Origin: a virus
Direction: 5' to 3' (one strand)
IMG/VR virus record: IMGVR_UViG_3300033141_001396
Location: 1-34,536 of that record
Length of the DNA stretch: 34,536 nucleotides
This document shows, in pieces, positions 27,566 through 34,536 of the stretch (position 1 is the first letter of the stretch; the number at the start of each line of letters is the position of its first letter). A program made the translations under genes and the position numbers. Below the pieces are notes generated by a model. The model was not told where the DNA came from, ran no database searches, and saw only the letters and a list, made by a program, of their open reading frames with translations.

Positions 27566-28407
27566 CACCATGCGCCCCCAACGAGCTTGTGGGGCGAGTG
27601 GATAACCATAGAGGCCACCCCGTTGAGGTCGGGGTATATGGTGCCCACTACATTCATGGCCCCCTTGACATCGGGGTTACCGTATCCCCCGCAGCCGTAA
27701 CCCTCCTTTTTCTTTGTGGGTTGGCCCGCTACGGGGTGAATGTAGATGTCCACGCTGTAGTCATCAGGCACATCAGCGTAGAACGCGAAACTCGTATCCC
27801 TGAACACGGGGTTAGCCGCGTAGACATAGACCCCGCCGCCTTCATACAGCAGTTGTAACGGTGCGTACATTTCTTCTTCCTCCTCTCCTCCACCAGATGC
27901 AGAATCGATAAGACTTAGGATTTTATTTTTATCTGCCTTGCCGGGGCAGGATGTTGAGTTGAGATCACGATGAAAATAGATGCGGGATGCGGGAATGTTA
28001 TACTCGTTCATGCGAGCCTTGCACCAGGCGGCAACAGAACGGTACTGTGCCTCGGTGGGATACCAAGGCATGAGGTCCGAGCCACACATACAGATAGCTA
28101 TGGTGTGGGAATTATGGTGGAGGCAGTGGGTGCCCTGCACGTCCAGGCTTCTCCCCGCCTCTATGGTGCCGTCCTGTCTCACGAGCGCATGGTAGCCTAT
28201 GTACTTGAGCGAGTTAGAACCTCGTGGGGTAAAGCCCCGCCTCATGTGCCATTGGTCTACCATAGACGCGGGGACATCCACGCTGTCGGTGTAGTGGATG
28301 ACTATAGCATCAGGTCTAAACACTGGGCCCCCCTCTCCTGGTTGGGTGGTTAACAGCAATAAAAAAAGCGCCACTAAGGGCGCGTATTTAAAACGCGTTC
28401 GATGCAT
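27565..28407 (-). CDS. endolysin: N-acetylmuramoyl-L-alanine amidase with a signal sequence
   Basis: 280 aa. Residues 1-27 resemble a Sec signal or signal-arrest sequence (YAPLVALFLLLLTT). Amidase_2 domain: His38 in IVIHYTDS, HALVRQDGTIEAGR, HHNSHTIAICMCG, and HRDLNSTSCPGK with His146 and Cys154, which match the zinc ligands of T7 lysozyme (His17, His122, Cys130). A Gly/Glu linker leads to a 100-residue C-terminal domain, beta-rich with many Tyr/Gly, probably wall binding. It cuts the wall at the amide bond. Its gene is next to a holin candidate. Confidence 0.9.
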   Translation of the reverse strand: MHRTRFKYAPLVALFLLLLTTQPGEGGPVFRPDAIVIHYTDSVDVPASMVDQWHMRRGFTPRGSNSLKYIGYHALVRQDGTIEAGRSLDVQGTHCLHHNSHTIAICMCGSDLMPWYPTEAQYRSVAAWCKARMNEYNIPASRIYFHRDLNSTSCPGKADKNKILSLIDSASGGGEEEEEMYAPLQLLYEGGGVYVYAANPVFRDTSFAFYADVPDDYSVDIYIHPVAGQPTKKKEGYGCGGYGNPDVKGAMNVVGTIYPDLNGVASMVIHSPHKLVGGAW

Positions 28408-28655
28408 CAGATGACTTTAAGCGCTGCCAGTATGATGGTGGTAAAGCCTATGACCCACCCGCCCGATACACCTAAAAACTTCAGCCAGTCGGCACGATTC
28501 CAGCGCGCCTTCTCTATGTAGCCATCGAACCCGTTGGCGCGCTTGCTCAAGCCCCTTACCTCTATCTCCAGAGCGGTGATGCGGGTGCCGTTGTTCACGA
28601 CTTCTTTTCTCATGTCTCTCACTTCATCTAGTATGATTTGCTGTAAATCGGGCAT
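28407..28655 (-). CDS. XhlA-like holin/anchor protein
   Basis: 82 aa. Amphipathic coiled coil (IILDEVRDMRKEVVNNGTRI and TALEIEVRGLSKR) then one C-terminal membrane span (FLGVSGGWVIGFTTIILAAL). This is the layout of haemolysin XhlA / phage holin-associated proteins. It overlaps the endolysin start and so belongs to the lysis cassette. Confidence 0.75.
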   Translation of the reverse strand: MPDLQQIILDEVRDMRKEVVNNGTRITALEIEVRGLSKRANGFDGYIEKARWNRADWLKFLGVSGGWVIGFTTIILAALKVI

Positions 28656-28663
28656 GTTGTCTC

Positions 28664-29140
28664 CTAATAACTGTAGAATGGTCGGGCCGAGAGGAATAAC
28701 CTCCGCACTCTTATATAAGCGGGATATGAACCGTTTGATGTTTTTAGATACAAGGCTAGAGCATCGGCTGGTGAATCATCATCCACTTCAAAATTCGGGA
28801 ATGACTTAGATTTATTTTCAGCCGTGGTGGCAGTATCTTCCCAGATGGTTGAGTTATTTGCCATAAACTTGAAAGATGCTGTGCCTCCCGTAGCGCAATA
28901 GACTCGGATATAAATATTCAAACAGCCCTGCATAGCTATTGTCTGGAACTCGCCGCATAACTGGTAGCTTGTTTGGGATGTATGAAGCCATGAACTCGCC
29001 TCTGTGACATTTGAAGATTTGTTGGAAGGATACGACATGGGGATGTAGAGAATGTCATTGGAAAACCTTAGGGCATCTTCCCCCTGTTGGCGGTTTATCC
29101 TGATTATCTCCCCTGCATCGGGCAACCTCAAACTTCTCAT
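28664..29140 (-). CDS. tail-tip or receptor-binding small protein
   Basis: 158 aa from the ATG at 29140, overlapping the stop of the preceding gene. MRSLRLPDAGEIIRINRQQG, then a beta-rich body (CLNIYIRVYCATGGTASFKF, then AYIRVRRLFLSARPF). No family recognised. Immediately after the tail-tip gene and before the lysis genes, it is likely a virion surface protein such as a receptor-binding or baseplate subunit. Confidence 0.5.
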   Translation of the reverse strand: MRSLRLPDAGEIIRINRQQGEDALRFSNDILYIPMSYPSNKSSNVTEASSWLHTSQTSYQLCGEFQTIAMQGCLNIYIRVYCATGGTASFKFMANNSTIWEDTATTAENKSKSFPNFEVDDDSPADALALYLKTSNGSYPAYIRVRRLFLSARPFYSY

Positions 29141-30672
29141 TGGAGCTTCAACCCCACCTTCTCGCCTTCTTGTGTGACCGTCACGTTCATGGCATAAATG
29201 CGCTTTGAATATTCTGTGCCATCCACAACGCAGGTTATGGTATCTCCCGTATCCCAAGGATAAAGCCAACCGCCCTGCATGAGTTCTATATCAAAGATGG
29301 TGGCGGGGTCTTTGTATATGCTCACATACTCACTTGCGGCGTTTTGCACTTCAGTCGAGGACTTGCCTTGAGTGTTGATTATTCTCGCCAGGCGACCATA
29401 GGTATTCATGGCGGTGGTATTGGACTGGGTTGATACAAACGATACTCCAGAACCCCTGGAAAATGCACGGCACATAGTGCGTATGTCAAGTCCGTTTTCT
29501 ATAATACTGTTCACTGCGATATGAGTATCCTGTAAAAGCGCCTGTGATATAGTCCTGCCTTTTTGCGGATACCAAAAGTTAGGGCACATGGGTGGGCGCA
29601 TTTCATAATCGAACTCATATTCACCCTGATATTTGTTGATTATACTGGATGGTGCGACCATTTCTTCCTTGGGAATCGTGTACCCGTCACCAACAGTAGC
29701 TGTGGGATGAAATCCCATCGGCAAGCCTAGGTCGATTCCGAAGCCCTTTTGCTGCCATGAATCAGAGGTATCATAATCATCCGAGTAATGAGTATAATGT
29801 TGGAGGAATTGCAACACATCCCAAGTTTGTCCCGAAGGTATAGTCCAACCCGTGTTAGCAGAATCAAATATCAGACTGAATATGAGATCAGATGTCAAGC
29901 AGGTCAGGATGCAAGATTTGTCAAGATAATTTTTTTCCTTCTTGACCGCTATCCCATCCCATACACACATACCGTTGCGGTAAATGCGTACTGAATCATA
30001 ATAAGTGGGCAAATCATCCCATTCGTCTATGTTAAATTTGAATGTAGCCTGACCGACTTTATTAAGACTTTTCCCATAGGCAAAATTTATGGGTTCCAGA
30101 ATACCAGCATATTCCTGGTTCCTTGAATTAGTCGTGTTGTAGCGCTCAAAATGCTTGATAAGATATGTGGGTTCGAGGTCGAGGTTCTTCGTCCCGTCAG
30201 TCGTGATATAAACATCATCGAGATAAAAATCTGTTGAACTAGATACCTTCCAACCTATTTTAAAAGATTGAAAATTCTCCCGTCTCCTTGTAGAGTCATT
30301 GGTAAACGCATCAAGGGGTTGAGAGAGAAAATTCCAACCGGTGCTGAGGTTGGGTTGAGTATATTCATAGTAAACAAATACCGAACTACTTATGCCCTCT
30401 ATCCTCGGGCCATAGCCATATCTGAAGTAGCCTGAAGCGCCCATAGTTGTGACATCATCCACATAAACCCACATACACAACTTGGCTTTATCGGGATACG
30501 CCGATAAGTCGAATCCCACATGATCCATGCCTCCAACAGATTCCCCTGTGCAACCTGAGATTTTAGCTGAATAGGAGCCCTCTTTATGTGTTCCACTCCT
30601 GCTCCAGCCCCCATGATCGGTATATCTATCTTCAGGAGGATCAAATGTGTGTATTTGTTCCCACCAGCCCAT
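29137..30672 (-). CDS. tail-tip/baseplate hub protein with an N-terminal carbohydrate-binding module
   Basis: 511 aa from the ATG at 30672. Residues 1-165 resemble a carbohydrate-binding jelly roll (KEGSYSAKISGCTGESVGGM, LCMWVYVDDVTT, NFQSFKIGWKVSSSTDFYLD). From about 180 it is ReqiPepy6 gp37-like (GKSLNKVGQATFKFNIDEWD, SVRIYRNGMCVWDGIAVKK, SYSLILSCLTSD-type), the tail-associated domain that folds as a hub. It would bind sugar and hold the tail tip on the cell. Four-base overlaps with its neighbours. Confidence 0.75.
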   Translation of the reverse strand: MGWWEQIHTFDPPEDRYTDHGGWSRSGTHKEGSYSAKISGCTGESVGGMDHVGFDLSAYPDKAKLCMWVYVDDVTTMGASGYFRYGYGPRIEGISSSVFVYYEYTQPNLSTGWNFLSQPLDAFTNDSTRRRENFQSFKIGWKVSSSTDFYLDDVYITTDGTKNLDLEPTYLIKHFERYNTTNSRNQEYAGILEPINFAYGKSLNKVGQATFKFNIDEWDDLPTYYDSVRIYRNGMCVWDGIAVKKEKNYLDKSCILTCLTSDLIFSLIFDSANTGWTIPSGQTWDVLQFLQHYTHYSDDYDTSDSWQQKGFGIDLGLPMGFHPTATVGDGYTIPKEEMVAPSSIINKYQGEYEFDYEMRPPMCPNFWYPQKGRTISQALLQDTHIAVNSIIENGLDIRTMCRAFSRGSGVSFVSTQSNTTAMNTYGRLARIINTQGKSSTEVQNAASEYVSIYKDPATIFDIELMQGGWLYPWDTGDTITCVVDGTEYSKRIYAMNVTVTQEGEKVGLKLQ

Positions 30673-31859
30673 CACTTACCACTCCTCATATAAGCGTACT
30701 GAGACGTAGCGCTTGAGTTCTGGTATACGAGGTTGCACCCTGGACGTATCCACGGCTTGCCAGTTATGGTGATGGAGGGGTCTGTACTGTTGCCCACATC
30801 CTCGTCGTAGTATTTACCTGAGCGCATATCGTAGAAGCCAGCGCTCGTGGAAGCTATTGTCACCTTGGCGGGGTTGCGCACTATGATGTTACCGCCTACA
30901 TATACATCTATGGAGTCGTTAGTGTCGGGGGTGAATAACACGTAGAGGCGCGTGACAGCATTGGTGTCTAGGTTTGCGTCATCCTTTTTGCACTCCCTAA
31001 CAAACACGGGTATCCACGACCACACGTTATCGCTTAAGCGCGTGGTCACGGTAGAGTACCCCGTATCTGTGCCGTCTCCCAAACCTACGCGCACGGTCGA
31101 TAGCTGGTCGGTGTCTGCTAAAAGGGCAACCCATATCGTATAACAGTTCTCAGCGGATAAGTCAGTGGATGCTATTTGCCACTGCAACCCCCCCTCGTTA
31201 CCCGACTGCGAAGCCCCGCTAGTCCACTTGAGACAGCGCACCGCGTCACTCAACAGCTTGTACTCGTACTCATAGGCTACCGAGCCGTACCCCGAAGCGT
31301 CACCCCAGTTAGTTGTAGAGTACGCCGTCGACGCTATACTCTCAGCTATAGCGCCTTCGAGGTCAGAGAATTCAAAGGTCACGGACGCGGTGACGGTCTT
31401 GTGCAAATAGGGGAGGGTGATACCAGGGCCGTTGTTCATCATGGCATAGATGGTATCCTGCGCCAGTTCCTGCGCCGTGTTGGTGTCCACGCTCACGGGG
31501 TCTTCGCTGACAAACTGCGCCTCCCACTCGCATATACGCCTGAAGGTGTTGTCCTCGTCCACGATAAAGGATATACACTGCGCGTAATGGATAGCGCCGT
31601 TATAGTCTATGCGGTACTTCTCGGCACGTGGCCTTAAGTATTTTTGGAAGTTTTCAACGAGAGTGCGCAGGTTGGCCTTAGTATCGGCGTATAACCTGCC
31701 GTATAGCGAGAAGGAATAGCCGGGCGCGAGGTCGGCGCTTACGCGTGAACCGGGCTTAAGTGCAAGGGGGTTTATACGGGGAGTCTGCATGAAACCCCGC
31801 CCCGGCCTTATTCCTAAACAGTAAGAAGTTATATCGGTCTTATCTATGTAGACGCTCAT
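30672..31859 (-). CDS. distal tail protein (Dit-like) with an inserted carbohydrate-binding domain
   Basis: 395 aa. Residues 1-140 match the Dit/ORF46 barrel (LALKPGSRVSADLAPGYSF, TLVENFQKYLRPRAEKYRI). Residues 165-345 form another beta-rich module (SVAYEYEYKLLSDAVRCLKW and YTIWVALLADTDQLSTV) of carbohydrate-binding type, as in evolved Dit proteins. After that come the closing residues. It forms the hub at the tail end and overlaps the tape measure gene (ATGA). Extra sugar-binding parts in two neighbouring tail proteins suggest a glycan receptor. Confidence 0.78.
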   Translation of the reverse strand: MSVYIDKTDITSYCLGIRPGRGFMQTPRINPLALKPGSRVSADLAPGYSFSLYGRLYADTKANLRTLVENFQKYLRPRAEKYRIDYNGAIHYAQCISFIVDEDNTFRRICEWEAQFVSEDPVSVDTNTAQELAQDTIYAMMNNGPGITLPYLHKTVTASVTFEFSDLEGAIAESIASTAYSTTNWGDASGYGSVAYEYEYKLLSDAVRCLKWTSGASQSGNEGGLQWQIASTDLSAENCYTIWVALLADTDQLSTVRVGLGDGTDTGYSTVTTRLSDNVWSWIPVFVRECKKDDANLDTNAVTRLYVLFTPDTNDSIDVYVGGNIIVRNPAKVTIASTSAGFYDMRSGKYYDEDVGNSTDPSITITGKPWIRPGCNLVYQNSSATSQYAYMRSGK

Positions 31860-34210
31860 GCTATCCTCCAGGCTAGTTGGGTAAGGGCGCGGTCAACGTC
31901 TACGTCTGAATGATTCTCGTTGTACACGGTAATATTCTGTGAGCGCCCGAGGGATAAACTATTCAGGGCATTAATGAAATCCTTACCCCCATAGAATTGT
32001 GTTGCCATGCGGTTGATTATACCCTCGCCCTTCTGCGCCCTTATCATCACTTCATCGGGAGCGAGTAGGCCTGAGTGAGCTTTTATCATGCCGCCGGTGT
32101 GCATGCCCCCGCCGCTCGAACTGCTTTCAAGATAGAGGGTTATGTTGGCTGAGAGGTTCTGCTCTATAGCTGATCTGATCCTTTCTATCCATGCATTGAT
32201 ATCGATACCCAGTTTGTCGAGGTGGGCCATGAAGTCAGTAGCATAAGAACTAGCAGTATTAGCGCCTATGGTTCCCGCCTGCCCCTCCAGGCCGAGGAGA
32301 TTCATTATGTCATCTTCAATCTCGATGATTTTCTGCCTGTCTACACCATGTGCATCTGCCATCGACATGAGAAAATCATGCATCCCCTGAGAACCCTTAC
32401 CCCTGTATTCATCGGGATTGGCTATGATATCAAACAGCTGCCCCTTGATGGATTCCATCTCTGGGAAACCAACACCCTGCCATACTGCCATCTTGCCCTC
32501 GATAAAACCCCTTGCACCTTCAGCAGCTAACAAACGCTCTTTTTCATTCTGAGATTTATACATTGAGGTGAGCTGAACATGAAGATTGCCAATGCCCTCA
32601 GCCATGTCCTCACCGAACTGGTTTGCATCTGCTAATTTCTCATCGAATGCGGCGCTACCCACTATCACCGATTCGTCCATAGCATTTTCCCAATTTTCTT
32701 CCCAATTGTTAATGGCCTCGACATTGCAATAAAGGGCATCTTCCAGTTCTAGGATGTCACTGCGAAGGTTATCGTATTCCAAGCTGCCTTCCTTCATGGT
32801 GGCAAGCTCAGCCTTCATAGCCTCGATAGTAGCCTTACGAGCCTCAAGTCCCATATCTCCCCAATTGCCGATAATCTCGCTCTGTTTTTCGTCCATCTCT
32901 TCGAGGTGTTTGTTGCTGGCTTCGATGGCTTTTGCTATCTCAGCAGCAAGTGGAGCGGCAACAGCTAACCCTACTCCTATCAACCCGACCTTGCCCACCA
33001 TCTTACCCATTGCAGTAGCAGCACCAGCAGAGTTTCCTGCTATTTGGAGCATGTGAGTTGTCATGGAAGAAAGGGTGTTTACTATTTTAGAAGCCACAAT
33101 AGCATAGATGACTCCCTTGATAATGCCCATTTGGTCAGCGAATTGAATGACGGGAGTTACAATATCAAGGAAAACATTGAGGAAGTCAGTTGCTATGGGC
33201 AAAATATCCTCAAGTACACTCATGATGTTGTCGGCGAGTATGCTTGCTATCTCCGCTAAATCCTCCAGGATACCGCTCTCAGCAACCTTACTAAATACTG
33301 TACCTAGAAGTTCCCCAAACCTTTCGACCGTCTCTTGGAGTACCGGCCCAAACGCCTCAAGAATATCCCCAACAGCTTCAAATATAGTTTCCATAACGGG
33401 GATAAGATCTTCTATAATCCCGCCTATATTAGAGAATATATCTTCAATCACCCCCGATTCCCCAAACTTGACGAACATATCAGTTAAGGAATCAGTAACA
33501 CTATTGAAGGCGGGTAATACGGAAGTAGCGACTTGCATTTTCAAGCCACTAAAAGAGGACTTCATGCGGTCTACCGAATCTTGGTATTGTTTGAAAGCGG
33601 TGATGTTGTCTTGGGTGAGTACGATCCCCAAGCGCTCGGCTTCCTCGCCCATCTCCTTGATAGCACCTGAGCCTTGTTCGAGGAAGGGTACCATCTCAGC
33701 GCCGCCACGCCCCAGGAGCGTCTTTGCCATCGCCGCTTTCTTGGTAGCATCCGTCTCCTGCTCCATGTAGTCAGCCATCTCCATGAGGACATCGCCCGTG
33801 GATTTAAGCTGCCCCTCGGCATCAGTGACGGTGATACCCATAGCGTCGAACTCGTCTTTGTACTCGGCTACCCCCTCGCCGGCCTCCTTCATGTTTCGCG
33901 AGAGAATAGCCATCGACTTTTCGAGGGTGTCCATCGAGGTGTGTTCCTGCAGGGCTGCGTAGCCTAGCTTCTGCAGTTCGTCAGTAGCCATGCCCGTGGT
34001 CTTAGCCATGCGGTCTATCTGGAGGGCGTAGTCTTTAGTGGAGTTTACAGCCTTGATGGTGGCGGCTGTGAGGGCGGCAACACCAGCGACAGCGGCGACA
34101 CCCGCCACCTTGCCGAATGACTTAAGGGAGGTTCCCGCTCTTTTAAGGGCACCCTGCAAGCCCTTGGTGGTACCGTCTATGATAACTTCAACGCGATTCT
34201 TTTTTGCCAT
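31856..34210 (-). CDS. tape measure protein
   Basis: 784 aa. Begins with DGTTKGLQGALKRAGTSLKS and the tape-measure repeat typical of siphophages (ATGMATDELQKLGYAALQEH). Long helical, Ala-rich body with two hydrophobic segments (MGIIKGVIYAIVASKIV, GLIGVGLAVAAPLAAEIAKA) and a C-terminal region with GGMHTGGMIKAHSGLLAPDE. Length scales to a tail of about 115-120 nm if 0.15 nm per residue holds. The gene starts inside the end of the chaperone fusion gene (23-bp overlap). Confidence 0.92.
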   Translation of the reverse strand: MAKKNRVEVIIDGTTKGLQGALKRAGTSLKSFGKVAGVAAVAGVAALTAATIKAVNSTKDYALQIDRMAKTTGMATDELQKLGYAALQEHTSMDTLEKSMAILSRNMKEAGEGVAEYKDEFDAMGITVTDAEGQLKSTGDVLMEMADYMEQETDATKKAAMAKTLLGRGGAEMVPFLEQGSGAIKEMGEEAERLGIVLTQDNITAFKQYQDSVDRMKSSFSGLKMQVATSVLPAFNSVTDSLTDMFVKFGESGVIEDIFSNIGGIIEDLIPVMETIFEAVGDILEAFGPVLQETVERFGELLGTVFSKVAESGILEDLAEIASILADNIMSVLEDILPIATDFLNVFLDIVTPVIQFADQMGIIKGVIYAIVASKIVNTLSSMTTHMLQIAGNSAGAATAMGKMVGKVGLIGVGLAVAAPLAAEIAKAIEASNKHLEEMDEKQSEIIGNWGDMGLEARKATIEAMKAELATMKEGSLEYDNLRSDILELEDALYCNVEAINNWEENWENAMDESVIVGSAAFDEKLADANQFGEDMAEGIGNLHVQLTSMYKSQNEKERLLAAEGARGFIEGKMAVWQGVGFPEMESIKGQLFDIIANPDEYRGKGSQGMHDFLMSMADAHGVDRQKIIEIEDDIMNLLGLEGQAGTIGANTASSYATDFMAHLDKLGIDINAWIERIRSAIEQNLSANITLYLESSSSGGGMHTGGMIKAHSGLLAPDEVMIRAQKGEGIINRMATQFYGGKDFINALNSLSLGRSQNITVYNENHSDVDVDRALTQLAWRIA

Positions 34211-34536
34211 CTAGCTTCCTCTTTTTCTCAGCGAAGTCCTGTTCATATTCAGCCCATTCCTCCTTGCGCTCCGTGGCGATACGCGCAACGGCCTCATCGA
34301 AGTAAAGGGCTTGTATGGGGTCGGTGATATCCATTAATTCCGAGGGGCGGCAGTTGTAGACGCGGGAGAGGTCAAACAGGCTGATGCAGTAATCTATGCC
34401 TCGTCCGGGGTCACGTTCCCGGAGAAAGGGGCGGCATCATCCTCCAGCTCGGCTACCTTTTGAGCGTAAGGCGCTATCCACCGACCGACGATAAACCCTA
34501 TATCTTCATCGGTGAACTCATAGGATGCGACATAGC
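34188..34536 (-). CDS. tail assembly chaperone GT fusion, 3' part (made by -1 frameshift)
   Basis: The frame after the slippery site continues SRVYNCRPSELMDITDPIQA, then LYFDEAVARIATERKEEWAE and a charged end, to TGA 34188-34190. It lies before and overlaps the tape measure gene, the place of gpGT-type chaperones. After slippage at 34424-34430 the ribosome reads this frame and makes the longer protein, which binds tape measure and tail tube. The upstream part is the G frame (34394-34536); it runs off the right edge. Confidence 0.75.
34394..34536 (-). CDS. tail assembly chaperone G, C-terminal part
   Basis: Zero-frame protein visible as YVASYEFTDEDIGFIVGRWI, then APYAQKVAELEDDAAPFSGN and VTPDEA, stop TAG at 34394-34396. 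Acidic, helical, typical of gpG-like chaperones. Start lies beyond the right edge. Tail genes of siphophages usually encode G and GT together, with G in excess. Confidence 0.7.
   Translation of the reverse strand, partial: YVASYEFTDEDIGFIVGRWIAPYAQKVAELEDDAAPFSGNVTPDEA
34424..34430 (-). promoter_or_regulatory. -1 programmed frameshift heptamer
   Basis: In zero frame the heptamer reads C CCT TTC, exact X XXY YYZ form. Slippage gives CCC TTT and moves into the T frame. It is 28 nt before the G stop. T-frame sequence is closed upstream by a TGA, so it has no independent start nearby. Confidence 0.7.

Noticed and set aside
1-34536. Window as a complete circular genome
   Set aside because: Joining base 34536 to base 1 ends the tail tube frame after a few codons and gives no start for chaperone G, so some sequence is missing between the ends.

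Overview
The window is most of the genome of a temperate tailed phage with a long non-contractile tail (siphovirus-like Caudoviricetes). The evidence is an HK97-type head set (terminase pair, portal, U35-type protease, major capsid protein), a tape measure protein preceded by a frameshifted tail chaperone pair, a distal tail protein, and a tyrosine integrase beside divergent repressor/Cro-type genes. No host gene, rRNA or tRNA was seen. The host cannot be named. Strong AGGAGG ribosome sites, a lipobox lipoprotein, an XhlA-like holin candidate and an amidase endolysin fit a Gram-positive or monoderm-like bacterium with moderate G+C.

Layout. Almost everything is on the minus strand. The early operon runs from the Cro-like gene (23923) down to about 12204. 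It holds DNA-binding and zinc-ribbon proteins, a Cas4/RecB-like exonuclease, a Sak4-type RecA-fold ATPase, an SSB-like DUF669 protein, a replication initiator with iteron-like repeats inside its gene, and then many small accessory genes. These include a VRR-NUC nuclease, a DUF3850/ASCH protein, tandem zinc-finger/coiled-coil paralogues, a pentapeptide-repeat protein, an HNH-AP2 homing endonuclease and a proteasome/HslV-like Ntn hydrolase. A strong promoter at about 12140-12180 then starts the late operon: two glycosyltransferases and a methyltransferase, HNH protein, TerS, TerL, portal-MuF fusion, protease, capsid, a third glycosyltransferase, beta-sandwich/LamG proteins, head-tail connector, gp10-like neck protein, tail terminator and tail tube (cut by the left edge). 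The same operon re-enters at the right edge with the tail chaperones, tape measure, distal tail protein, tail-tip protein, holin/amidase, a metallophosphoesterase and small membrane proteins. It ends at a bidirectional terminator near 26120-26177.

The only plus-strand block (24049-25948) is the lysogeny module: a frameshifted repressor, a lipoprotein that may be a superinfection-exclusion factor, and the integrase. The putative attP region follows at 25949-26119. Late genes continue on both sides of the integrase, so this is the unintegrated (circular or permuted) form. The two window ends do not join in frame, so a short piece (rest of the tail tube, start of chaperone G) is missing.

Points of most interest: a virion-glycosylation-type cassette at the head of the late operon; a phage Ntn hydrolase with its catalytic triad in place, behind a 5' leader that can fold into two mutually exclusive hairpins, one of which hides the ribosome site; terminator-like hairpins placed just before ribosome sites of structural genes; a canonical -1 slippery heptamer; iterons inside the initiator gene; and a one-base lesion in the repressor.
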